Source of the DNA: JACVRW01 sp052038485
Lineage (GTDB): Bacteria; Actinomycetota; Thermoleophilia; Solirubrobacterales; Thermoleophilaceae
Assembly (NCBI GenBank): GCA_052038485.1
Contig: JBQGCL010000133.1
Location: 1 to 9,525 of the forward strand
Direction of reading: 5' to 3'
DNA length: 9,525 nucleotides
In this document: piece by piece, positions 1-6,496 of the stretch
Numbering within the stretch: position 1 is the stretch's first letter
Layout: each line of letters begins with the position of its first letter
Translations under genes and position numbers: made by a program
Notes under the pieces: model-generated
Seen by the model: the letters and a program-made list of their open reading frames with translations, nothing else
Databases searched by the model: none
What the model was told of the DNA's origin: nothing

Positions 1-519
<519 letters not shown>

Positions 520-532
520 CGTTCGTCGCCGG

Positions 533-1318
533 TCAGATCCGGAAGACGGGCACGAGGCGCTTCTCGTGCTCGGCGTCGATCTCGGCGACGACCTCGATGT
601 GCTCCTCGATGCCGGAGCCGCTCAGCTTGGTCGCCAGCAGCTCGTCGACCTGGAACAGGCCCGACGAGTTGTTCATGGCGATCTCGATGCGCACCGCGCG
701 CTCGTCGCCCGGCTCGATCTTGACGGTGTCGATGGCGGCGGCGGAGATCGAGTGGATGTTCGGGCGGCGCGTCTCGAACGGGACGCGCGAGCGGCCGCTG
801 GCCATGTCGAGCGCGTCGGCCACGCGCACGATGCCCGCCTCGACGGTGATCGGATCGCCGCGGCGGCGGTGGCCGATCACGGCGTGCAGCGCCTCGGAGA
901 TGACGACGGTCAGCTCGGGCTCGTCGTAGACGCGCTCGAGCAGCGAGGGCAGCCGGTCGGCCGCGAGGAAGAGCGAGTACTGCTCGTGGTCGGTGCGGTG
1001 GATCGACATGCCGGTGTCGTGGAACAGGCAGGCCGCGACGATCACGACCTCGGCGTCGCGCGGCTTCATGCCGTGGTCGGCGACCATCGCCGGATCGACC
1101 CCGGCGCGGTTGAGCAGCCGGAACAGCCGCAGCGCGATGTTGGCGACGATCTGGATGTGGACCCAGGAGTGGTCCGACATGTCGCGCCGGTCGGCGTTGA
1201 CCTGCTGCATGTACCACCAGGCGTGCAGGCGCCGGTCGCCGTTGGCCCCCTCGAGCAGGGCCTCCAGGCGGCGGTTGCCCCGGGTGGGTGCGCGGATCTC
1301 GAGCTCGGGCACCTCCAC
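533..1318 (-). CDS. HD-domain metal-dependent phosphohydrolase family protein
   Basis: A 261-residue soluble protein with the HD-superfamily metal-binding pattern: H54 in the WVHIQIV helix, the H100-D101 doublet in CLFHDTGMS, histidines H145 and H150 in ALHAVIGH, and D168 in VRVADALDM. HD proteins hydrolyse phosphate esters or nucleotides using bound metal ions; no substrate can be read from this sequence. Beyond the HD core (about residues 45-180) is a C-terminal alpha/beta segment (about 185-261) containing NNSSGLFQVDELL, which I recall from a family of stand-alone HD proteins in archaea and bacteria, but I cannot name a function. I chose the GTG at 1318 because a TAGGGT element sits 7 nt upstream on this strand, the spacing of a leaderless start. 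A second GTG two codons later (1312) is possible, and no convincing Shine-Dalgarno precedes either. It is divergent from moaA and convergent with citrate synthase, so probably monocistronic. Confidence 0.85.
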   Translation of the reverse strand: MEVPELEIRAPTRGNRRLEALLEGANGDRRLHAWWYMQQVNADRRDMSDHSWVHIQIVANIALRLFRLLNRAGVDPAMVADHGMKPRDAEVVIVAACLFHDTGMSIHRTDHEQYSLFLAADRLPSLLERVYDEPELTVVISEALHAVIGHRRRGDPITVEAGIVRVADALDMASGRSRVPFETRRPNIHSISAAAIDTVKIEPGDERAVRIEIAMNNSSGLFQVDELLATKLSGSGIEEHIEVVAEIDAEHEKRLVPVFRI

Positions 1319-1324
1319 CCCGGG

Positions 1325-1330
1325 TACCCT
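1325..1330 (+). promoter_or_regulatory. -10-like element TACCCT of moaA (leaderless)
   Basis: TACCCT fits the TAnnnT -10 pattern and ends 7 nt before the moaA ATG, so the predicted transcript starts at the start codon. No Shine-Dalgarno lies between them, consistent with leaderless translation. No clear -35 hexamer is visible 16-19 bp upstream, which lies inside the HD gene. Assigned from spacing and pattern only. Confidence 0.5.
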
Positions 1331-1331
1331 A
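1326..1331 (-). promoter_or_regulatory. -10-like element TAGGGT of the HD gene (leaderless)
   Basis: On the minus strand TAGGGT (TAnnnT pattern) ends 7 nt before the GTG start of the HD protein, so transcription would begin at or within a base or two of the start codon. It shares five of its six base pairs with the opposite-strand element for moaA. No recognisable -35 hexamer. Assigned from spacing only. Confidence 0.45.
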
Positions 1332-1337
1332 CGTGTG

Positions 1338-2333
1338 ATGAGTGTGGAGCCGCTCTACGACGGTCACGGCAGGCGTATCTCCGACCTCAGGGTGTCGGTC
1401 ACCGACCGCTGCAACTTCCGCTGCCAGTACTGCATGCCCGCGGAGGGGCTGCCCTGGCTGGAGCGGGCGGAGGTGCTGACCTTCGAGGAGATCGAGCGCG
1501 TGGTCGGCGTGCTGGCGCCGATGGGCGTAACGGACCTGCGGCTGACCGGCGGTGAGCCGCTGGTGCGGCGCGAGTTCCCGCGACTGGTCTCGATGCTCGC
1601 GCGCGTCCCGGGGATCGAGGACCTGTCGCTGACGACCAACGGCTACCTGCTCGAGCGCGACGCCGACGCGCTGGTCGAGGCCGGCATCACGCGCGTGAAC
1701 GTGTCGATCGACTCGCTCCAGAAGGATCGCTTCTTCCAGATCACCCGGCGCGACTCGCTGCCGCAGGTCCTGCGCGGCCTCGAGGCGATCGCCCGCCACG
1801 AGAGCGTCTGGCCGGTCAAGGTCAACGCCGTAGCGATGCGCGGGTTCACCGAGGAGGAGGCGATCCCCTTCGCCGAGTTCGCCCGCTCGACCAGCTTCCA
1901 GGTGCGCTTCATCGAGTTCATGCCGCTCGACGGCGACCACGCCTGGAGCGCCGACCAGGTGCTCACCGGCGACGAGCTGCGCGAGATCATCGGCAGCGTC
2001 TACCCGCTCGAGGAGGCGCCGCGCGAGCCGCACTCCACGGCGCGCGTGTTCCGCTTCGCCGACGGGAGCGGCGAGATCGGGTTCATCAACCCCGTCTCGG
2101 AGCCGTTCTGCGCCGACTGCAACCGGATCAGGCTGACCGCCGACGGCAAGCTGCGCACCTGCCTGTTCTCGCTGCACGAGACCGACCTGCGCGAGCCGCT
2201 GCGGTCGGGCGCCTCCGACGCCGAGCTCGAGGAGATCATCCGCGCGGCCGTCTGGCGCAAGGAGCTGAAGCACCGGGTCGGTGAGCCGGGCTTCCGGCAG
2301 CCGCCGCGGACGATGTCCGCGATCGGTGGGTAG
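1338..2333 (+). CDS. moaA: GTP 3',8-cyclase MoaA (molybdenum cofactor biosynthesis)
   Basis: Radical SAM enzyme that converts GTP to (8S)-3',8-cyclo-7,8-dihydroguanosine 5'-triphosphate, the first committed step of molybdenum cofactor synthesis; MoaC then makes cyclic pyranopterin monophosphate. The 331-residue length is normal. Seen: the N-terminal radical SAM cluster motif C25-x3-C29-x2-C32 within VTDRCNFRCQYC; LRLTGGEPLVRR (about 67-78) for SAM binding; NVSIDSL (121-127); the second, substrate-binding 4Fe-4S cluster C258-x2-C261-x13-C275 (PFCADCNRIRLTADG then LRTCLF); and a C-terminal Gly-Gly, which is required for activity in characterised MoaA. Open frame continues upstream of the ATG, but that part is antisense to the HD gene; the family N-terminus starts shortly before the cysteine motif, so ATG 1338 fits. 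A GTG immediately precedes it (1335). It is first in an operon with two small unknown genes; no other moa genes are in the window. Confidence 0.97.
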   Translation: MSVEPLYDGHGRRISDLRVSVTDRCNFRCQYCMPAEGLPWLERAEVLTFEEIERVVGVLAPMGVTDLRLTGGEPLVRREFPRLVSMLARVPGIEDLSLTTNGYLLERDADALVEAGITRVNVSIDSLQKDRFFQITRRDSLPQVLRGLEAIARHESVWPVKVNAVAMRGFTEEEAIPFAEFARSTSFQVRFIEFMPLDGDHAWSADQVLTGDELREIIGSVYPLEEAPREPHSTARVFRFADGSGEIGFINPVSEPFCADCNRIRLTADGKLRTCLFSLHETDLREPLRSGASDAELEEIIRAAVWRKELKHRVGEPGFRQPPRTMSAIGG

Positions 2334-2664
2334 GTACACGGTCACCGTCCGCAGCGGGGCGAAGGTGCGCAAGCGTCGCCACCAGCAGCTCGACGACGCG
2401 CTCGCCGACGTCGAGCGCGTCGCCGGCGAGCTGGCGAACGGCGCATCGGCGCGACCGGCCGGCGGGTTCCTGGTCCGGCGGCTGGAGCCGGTCCAGCAGG
2501 TCGTCGGGCGAATCGAGCTGGCCGGCCCGGGCCGGCTGCGCGCCGGCGTCGACGTGCGCGGCGACGGCTCGAGCGAGGCGTTCACCGGACGGGTGCGGCG
2601 CACGCTTGTCGAGCAACGGGGCGACGAGACGCCGTTCGACGCGCTGCGGCGGGTGCTCGCATGA
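2326..2664 (+). CDS. Small hypothetical protein, moaA operon
   Basis: A predicted 112-residue soluble protein I cannot assign to a named family. It begins with a short beta-like strand (RYTVTVRSG), followed by a basic patch (KVRKRRH) and a helix QLDDALADVERVAGEL (about 21-36). The middle, around LVRRLEPVQQVVGRIELAGPGRL (split here by position: about 49-71), looks beta-rich, and the chain closes with a short helix FDALRRVLA. No signal peptide, membrane segment, cysteine or metal motif. I chose GTG 2326, which overlaps the moaA stop by 8 bp; an upstream GTG (2281) would add 15 residues encoded inside moaA and rich in Arg/Ser, which looks like out-of-frame sequence. No strong Shine-Dalgarno, so coupling to moaA translation is likely. 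G/C-ending codons support real coding. The gene order and overlaps suggest co-expression with moaA, not necessarily a molybdenum role. Confidence 0.75.
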   Translation: MGRYTVTVRSGAKVRKRRHQQLDDALADVERVAGELANGASARPAGGFLVRRLEPVQQVVGRIELAGPGRLRAGVDVRGDGSSEAFTGRVRRTLVEQRGDETPFDALRRVLA

Positions 2665-2954
2665 GCGCTCCTCGGTGGCGCGTGCCGCTGCCGCGCGGGG
2701 CCGAGCCGCCCTACCGAGTGTTCGTCAACGGCGTGCCGCAGACGGAGGGCACCGACTACGACGTGGTCGGCGGCGAGCTGCACTTCTCGAAGCCGCTCGA
2801 GAAGGAGCGCCTCGGGGTGGGCCGCTGGACCGCGATGTTCCTGGGCCTGTTCGGGTCGTACGGCAAGAACGACCAGGTCGACGTGCAGTACCGCCTAGCC
2901 GGGCGCGACGTGTCCGCCACCGGGCTGGAGATCGTGCCACCGGACGACCGCTGA
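2661..2954 (+). CDS. Small hypothetical protein with NGVxQxEGTDY motif, moaA operon
   Basis: A 97-residue protein whose ATG overlaps the previous TGA (ATGA at 2661-2664), indicating translational coupling. The N-terminal half, YRVFVNGVPQTEGTDYDV followed by GGELHFSKPL (about 18-46), reads as a beta-hairpin pattern; the same 'NGV-Q-EG-DY-V' style of motif occurs in beta-rich domains of phage structural proteins, but here it stands alone and nothing else phage-like is nearby. A short hydrophobic stretch RWTAMFLGLFGSYG (about 55-68) is too short and glycine-rich for a secure membrane helix. The C-terminal VDVQYRLAGRDVSATGLEIV is again strand-like. Function unknown. It is the last gene of the moaA operon; 58 bp separate it from metF, which has its own promoter. 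Confidence 0.83.
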   Translation: MSAPRWRVPLPRGAEPPYRVFVNGVPQTEGTDYDVVGGELHFSKPLEKERLGVGRWTAMFLGLFGSYGKNDQVDVQYRLAGRDVSATGLEIVPPDDR

Positions 2955-2973
2955 ACGTTGGGCGAGTTCCATC

Positions 2974-2999
2974 AACCTTGACATAATCGTGTCAAGGTT
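2974..2999. promoter_or_regulatory. Perfect 10-6-10 palindrome, candidate operator of metF
   Basis: AACCTTGACA (2974-2983) and TGTCAAGGTT (2990-2999) are exact inverse complements separated by the six bases TAATCG. The left arm contains the metF -35 hexamer and the right arm fills most of the spacer, so a dimeric repressor bound here would block RNA polymerase. It is an AT-rich island in a GC-rich region. It could alternatively form a hairpin at the end of the moaA operon transcript, but the stem has only 4 G/C pairs in 10 and no T-run follows, so a terminator is the weaker reading. The cognate regulator is unknown. Confidence 0.65.
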
Positions 3000-3006
3000 C
3001 TAGCCT
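2978..3006 (+). promoter_or_regulatory. metF promoter, TTGACA-17 bp-TAGCCT, leaderless
   Basis: A consensus -35 (TTGACA, 2978-2983), a 17-bp spacer and a -10-like TAGCCT (3001-3006) lie directly before metF. Only six bases separate the -10 from the ATG, so the transcript should start at the start codon. This leaves no room for a leader riboswitch or a Shine-Dalgarno site. Confidence 0.75.
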
Positions 3007-3012
3007 GCTCGC

Positions 3013-3909
3013 ATGCGCATCGCCGACATCCTCGAGCAGAGGCGACCCGTCTTCTCCTTCGAATTCTTTCCGCCGCGAACCGAGGAGGGTCAGCGCACGC
3101 TCGGCGTGACGCTCGGCCAGCTCGAGGCCGACAGGCCCGATTTCGTCTCGATGACGTACGGCGCCGGCGGGACGACCCGCAACGCCACGGTCGAGCTGAC
3201 CAAGTGGATCAAGCAGGACCTCGGCATCGAGTCGATGGCGCACCTGTCCTGCGTCGGCGAGCCGACCGAGCGGCTGATCGAGATCCTCACCGAGATCCAG
3301 GAGTCGGGCGTCGAGAACGTGCTGGCGCTGCGCGGCGACCCGCCCCGCGGCGAGACCGAGTGGACCCCGCACCCCGGCGGGCTGAGCTACTCGGTCGAGC
3401 TGATCCGGCTGATCGCCGAGCGCTTCGACTTCTGCGTCGGGGCCGCCTGCTTCCCCGAGATCCACCCGGACGCGCCCGACCGCGAGAGCGACCTGCGCTA
3501 CGCGCGCGAGAAGCAGGACGCCGGCGCGGCGTTCCTGATCACCCAGCTGTTCTTCGACAACGAGCTCTACTTCGACTTCGTCGAGGAGGCTCGCGCCGCG
3601 GGCATCACCGTGCCGATCGTGCCGGGGATCATGCCGATCACCAACTACGGGCAGATCAAGCGCTTCACCGAGATGTGCGGCGCCTCGATTCCGGACGCGC
3701 TCGAGCGCGAGTTGAATGGGCGCGCCGACCACCCGGAAGCGGTTGCAGAGCTCGGCGTCGCTTACGCGACGCTCCAGTGCTCCGATCTCCTGGCGCGAGG
3801 CGCGCCCGGGATCCACTTCTACACGCTCAACCGGTCGCCCGCAACACGCTCGATCCTGGCGGCGCTGCGCGCCGCTCATCCCTGGACCCGCGCCGGCGCA
3901 GCCGTCTAG
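3013..3909 (+). CDS. metF: 5,10-methylenetetrahydrofolate reductase
   Basis: Flavoprotein that reduces 5,10-methylenetetrahydrofolate to 5-methyltetrahydrofolate, the methyl donor for methionine synthesis; cytoplasmic TIM-barrel enzyme. The 298 residues match the usual catalytic-domain-only bacterial form (no SAM-binding regulatory domain). Seen: PVFSFEFFPPRTEEG with the catalytic glutamate E17; FVSMTYGAGGTTR (44-56); NVLALRGDPPRG with D109, the FAD/folate-site aspartate; GAACFPEIHP (143-152); FLITQLFFD (174-182); VPIVPGIMPI (200-209); and GAPGIHFYTLNR (263-274) near the C-terminus. Start ATG 3013 is fixed by the promoter 6 nt upstream and by the family N-terminus. The gene appears to be a single transcription unit. 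Its stop TAG shares the palindromic CTAG (3906-3909) with the stop of the convergent hydrolase gene. The last 60-70 codons show slightly weaker G/C-ending bias than the rest, without sign of disruption. Confidence 0.98.
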   Translation: MRIADILEQRRPVFSFEFFPPRTEEGQRTLGVTLGQLEADRPDFVSMTYGAGGTTRNATVELTKWIKQDLGIESMAHLSCVGEPTERLIEILTEIQESGVENVLALRGDPPRGETEWTPHPGGLSYSVELIRLIAERFDFCVGAACFPEIHPDAPDRESDLRYAREKQDAGAAFLITQLFFDNELYFDFVEEARAAGITVPIVPGIMPITNYGQIKRFTEMCGASIPDALERELNGRADHPEAVAELGVAYATLQCSDLLARGAPGIHFYTLNRSPATRSILAALRAAHPWTRAGAAV

Positions 3910-4901
3910 GCCGCTGCCCAGAGGCTGGGCTCGCTGCCGTCCGTCTCGGCCGCCTCGCCGAGGCACTCCAGGTGGCGTAGGTAGCAGAGCGTCTCCGTCA
4001 GACCCCAGTTGAGCATCATGCCGGTCGGCATCTCCGAGTCGAGCATCGCGGGCACGATCTCGTAGGGCGTCAGCGGACCGTCGGCGAGCGCCCGCCGCAC
4101 GCGTTCGACGCGCTCGTGCACCGCGCGCCGGTTGGCCTCGACCAGCCCGTGGGCGTCGCGCACCGGGCGGCCGTGGCCGGCGAGCACGAGCTGCACGTCG
4201 AGCTCGTCGACGGTGTCGAGGCTCGACAGGAACTCGCCGGCCGGGTCGGGCGAGTAGCCGTAGTCGTAGTAGAGCGAGACGCGGCCGAGCAGATGGTCGC
4301 CCGACAGCAGCAGCCCGCGCTCGGGCTGGTGCAGGACCACGTGCGAGGGCGCGTGCCCCGGCGTCTCGTAGACCTGCCAGACGCCGAGGTCGGTGTCGAC
4401 CTCCACGCCCGGCAGCAGATCGCGGTCGGGCATGACGATCTCGGCGATGCCGAAGCCCTGGCCGCGGCGCGCCTCGCGCGCCTGCGCCACCAGCTCGGCG
4501 GGGACGCCGCTCTGGCGTGCCACCTCGAAGCGGCGCTCGAAGGCGCGCTCGGGGTCCTGCGCCGCCTTCGTCATGTGGGCGTGGTTGGGGTGCATCCACA
4601 GCTCGCAGCCCGAGCGCTCCATGATCGGCGCGGCGAGCCCGTAGTGGTCGGAGTGGGCATGCGTGCAGACGAGCAGCCGCACGTGCTCGATGCTCAGGCC
4701 GGCCTGGTCGAGCGCCCGCTCGAGCTGGCGCATCGCGCCGGGCTCGTGCAGCCCCGTGTCGACCAGCACGACCCCGTCGAACGCGGCGATGGCGAACGCG
4801 TTCACGTGCGGGACGCCCGGCCACGGCAGCGGCAGCCGCAGCCGCCACAGGCCGGGCAGGACGCGGTCGGCCCGCGACAGCTCCCGCTTGCGCGCGGTCA
4901 T
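3906..4901 (-). CDS. Metallo-beta-lactamase-fold hydrolase with C-terminal winged helix-like region
   Basis: A 331-residue MBL-fold protein. Metal ligands are all visible: THAHSDH (H81, H83, D85, H86), H183 in TPGHAPSH, the bridging aspartate D202 in LLSGDHLLG, and H243 in LVLAGHG. The insertion at about 100-160 (MHPNHAHM onward, rich in charged helices) and the C-terminal helical segment (about 262-318, with LTPYEI and NWGLTETLCYLRHLE) resemble the LACTB2-type layout in which a winged helix-like domain caps the active site. Members include nucleases, thioesterases, glyoxalase II-like and lactonase enzymes; the substrate here is not readable. The ATG at 4901 overlaps the upstream oxidase's TGA (ATGA, 4898-4901), so the two are translationally coupled; a weak GGTGGA precedes the start. 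The frame is open further upstream, but that stretch is out-of-frame oxidase sequence. Such coupling suggests the hydrolase acts on the oxidase product or a related metabolite (inference). Confidence 0.92.
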   Translation of the reverse strand: MTARKRELSRADRVLPGLWRLRLPLPWPGVPHVNAFAIAAFDGVVLVDTGLHEPGAMRQLERALDQAGLSIEHVRLLVCTHAHSDHYGLAAPIMERSGCELWMHPNHAHMTKAAQDPERAFERRFEVARQSGVPAELVAQAREARRGQGFGIAEIVMPDRDLLPGVEVDTDLGVWQVYETPGHAPSHVVLHQPERGLLLSGDHLLGRVSLYYDYGYSPDPAGEFLSSLDTVDELDVQLVLAGHGRPVRDAHGLVEANRRAVHERVERVRRALADGPLTPYEIVPAMLDSEMPTGMMLNWGLTETLCYLRHLECLGEAAETDGSEPSLWAAA

Positions 4902-6454
4902 GGATCCACCAGCACGCCCGGGTTGAGGATGCCGTGGGGGTCGACGGCCGCCTTGGCCGCCCGCAGCGCCTCGGCGAACGGCTCGGGACGCTGGCGGTCG
5001 TACCAGGGCCGGTGGTCGCGGCCGACCGCGTGGTGGTGGGTGATCGTCCCGCCGGCCGACTCGATCGCCTCCGACGCGGCGGCCTTGATCTCGTCCCATT
5101 GCTCCAGCTCGGACCCGCGTTGCGCCGGCGCGAGCACCGTGAAGTAGGGCGCGGCGCCGTCGGGGTAGGCGTGCGTGAGGCGACAGGTGAGCCGCGCCCC
5201 GGGGCCGAGCGCCGCGGCGGCGCGCTCGCGCACCTCGGCCACGAAGGCGTCGAAGCGATCCCAGGTGATGGCCGTCTCGAACGTCTCGGCCAGGATGCCC
5301 GCGGCGATCAGGTGGTCGCGCAGATAGGGCGCCTGGAGGAAGGCGTCGCGCCAGGCGCCCTCCGACTCGCCCCGCTTCTCGCGCGCGCGTCCGCCCGCCT
5401 GCTCGACGAGCGCGATCGCCTGCCGCATCTGCGTCGCGACGTCGTCGTGCCCTTCGAAACCGAGCACGAGCAGCGCCTTGCCGTCGGGCGCCGCTCCCGT
5501 GAGCGCGGCCTCGCCGGGGTCGAGCAGCCGGCAGTTGGTCGGGTAGAGGCGCGTCTGGGTCAGCGCCCGCACGGCCCGCGCGCCGCCGCCGAAGTCAGCG
5601 ACGAGCACGGCGGCCGACTCCTTGGCCCGGGGCGCCTCCTGCACGCGCACCCAAGCCTCGGTGATCACGCCGAGGATGCCCTCGGAGCCGATCAGCATCC
5701 GGTCCGGGCTGGGGCCGGCGCCCGAGCCCGGCAGGCGGCGGCTCTCCCACACCCCGCTCGGCGTGAGCGCGCGGACCGACTCGACGAAGTCGTCGATGTG
5801 CGTCTGGAGCGTTGCGAAGTGGCCGCCGGCGCGAGTGGCGATCCAGCCGCCCAGCGTCGAGTACTCGAACGACTGCGGGTAGTGGCGCAGGGTCAGCCCG
5901 TGCTCTTTGAGCTGCTGCTCGAGCCCGGGGCCCGTGGCGCCCGCCTGGATGCGCGCGGCGCGCGAGACCGGGTCGACTTCGAGCACCCGGTCGAGGCGAC
6001 CCAGGTCGACCGTGACCGCCGCCCCCTGCGGCACGCGCGGCTCGACGCCGCCGACCACGCTGGTGCCGCCGCCGTAGGGGATCGCGGCGGCGCCCGCGGA
6101 GGCGCACCAATCGAGCAGCTGCTCGAGCTCCGTCTCGTCGCGCGGGTAGGCGACCACGTCGGGCGGGTGGTCGAAGCGCCCGCGCAGGGCACGCACGAGG
6201 TCGCGGTAGGCCTTGCCGTACGCGTGCGTGACGCGCTCGTAGGGCTCGCTTGTGCAGATCGCGGCGAGCGCGGCGGGCGGCTCGAGCCGCGGCGCCGGCA
6301 GCCGGATGTCGGCGAGCGTCGGCGGGTGCTCCACGTCGGCGGGCCCGAAGCCGAGCTGCTCGCGCGCGCCGCGGGCGATCTGCTCGACCTCGGCGGGCGG
6401 GACCGCCCGGTCCTCGTACCCCCAGCCCCAGAGCTTGCGCCGGCGTTGCAACAT
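4898..6454 (-). CDS. FAD-linked oxidase, alkyldihydroxyacetonephosphate synthase-like
   Basis: A 518-residue flavoprotein of the vanillyl-alcohol-oxidase/PCMH fold. The N-terminal KLWGWGYED (7-15) is typical of the AGPS (alkyl-DHAP synthase) branch. The FAD domain follows: HPPDVVAYPRDETEL (96-110), IPYGGGTSVVGG (125-136, the pyrophosphate loop), a long block with IQAGATGPGLE (169-179), HYPQSFEYSTLGGWIATRAGG (in 191-211) and the second FAD segment LIGSEGILGVITEAWV (254-269). The cap domain ends in a HHH triplet (H473-475, in ITHHHAVGRDH), and the C-terminus has DPHGILNPGVL (505-515). In eukaryotic AGPS the HHH motif is part of the active site that makes the ether bond; bacterial relatives are mostly uncharacterised and some may be D-2-hydroxyacid or glycolate-type dehydrogenases. 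Start ATG 6454 is preceded by GAGGG at 9 nt. The frame stays open far upstream, but there it is antisense to the 2-oxoglutarate dehydrogenase gene. First of a two-gene operon with the MBL hydrolase. Confidence 0.92.
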   Translation of the reverse strand: MLQRRRKLWGWGYEDRAVPPAEVEQIARGAREQLGFGPADVEHPPTLADIRLPAPRLEPPAALAAICTSEPYERVTHAYGKAYRDLVRALRGRFDHPPDVVAYPRDETELEQLLDWCASAGAAAIPYGGGTSVVGGVEPRVPQGAAVTVDLGRLDRVLEVDPVSRAARIQAGATGPGLEQQLKEHGLTLRHYPQSFEYSTLGGWIATRAGGHFATLQTHIDDFVESVRALTPSGVWESRRLPGSGAGPSPDRMLIGSEGILGVITEAWVRVQEAPRAKESAAVLVADFGGGARAVRALTQTRLYPTNCRLLDPGEAALTGAAPDGKALLVLGFEGHDDVATQMRQAIALVEQAGGRAREKRGESEGAWRDAFLQAPYLRDHLIAAGILAETFETAITWDRFDAFVAEVRERAAAALGPGARLTCRLTHAYPDGAAPYFTVLAPAQRGSELEQWDEIKAAASEAIESAGGTITHHHAVGRDHRPWYDRQRPEPFAEALRAAKAAVDPHGILNPGVLVDP

Positions 6455-6463
6455 CGTCGCGAA

Positions 6464-6468
6464 CCCTC
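6464..6468 (-). promoter_or_regulatory. Shine-Dalgarno GAGGG of the FAD oxidase
   Basis: On the minus strand GAGGG lies 9 nt before ATG 6454. It helps to fix this start in a frame that otherwise stays open for more than 2 kb upstream. The 42-bp gap to the divergent gene must hold promoters for both; no clear -10 or -35 pair is visible for this gene. Confidence 0.5.
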
Positions 6469-6480
6469 GCACGTCGGCGT

Positions 6481-6486
6481 TACCCT
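6481..6486 (+). promoter_or_regulatory. Putative -10 TACCCT of the 2-oxoglutarate dehydrogenase gene
   Basis: TACCCT lies 10 nt before ATG 6497 and would give a leader of only a few bases. The same hexamer precedes moaA in this window. No Shine-Dalgarno lies between it and the ATG and no convincing -35 is visible. The call rests on the pattern and position alone. Confidence 0.35.
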
Positions 6487-6496
6487 TGACCTTCGG

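Noticed and set aside
993..1337. Upstream extension of the moaA frame
   Set aside because: This part is antisense to the HD gene and shows no MoaA similarity; MoaA proteins start just before the CxxxCxxC motif, fitting ATG 1338.
2281..2325. Earlier GTG start for the 112-residue hypothetical
   Set aside because: Would add 15 Arg/Ser-rich residues overlapping conserved moaA 3' codons; the later GTG gives a compact 8-bp overlap and a beta-strand start.
1329..2783. Long minus-strand frame opposite moaA and the small genes
   Set aside because: Shadow of codon bias; its translation is low-complexity and the plus-strand MoaA is unmistakable. Similar shadows lie opposite metF, the MBL gene and the E1 region.
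2974..2999. Rho-independent terminator for the moaA operon
   Set aside because: The hairpin is AT-rich with no following T-run, and one arm contains the metF -35; an operator explains it better. A dual role is not excluded.
2955..3012. SAM or cobalamin riboswitch before metF
   Set aside because: The promoter places the transcript start at the ATG and the whole gap is 58 bp, so there is no room for a riboswitch leader.
4902..5099. Upstream extension of the MBL hydrolase frame
   Set aside because: The stretch lies inside the oxidase coding region in another frame and is Arg/Gly/Pro-rich; ATG 4901 forms a standard ATGA coupling.
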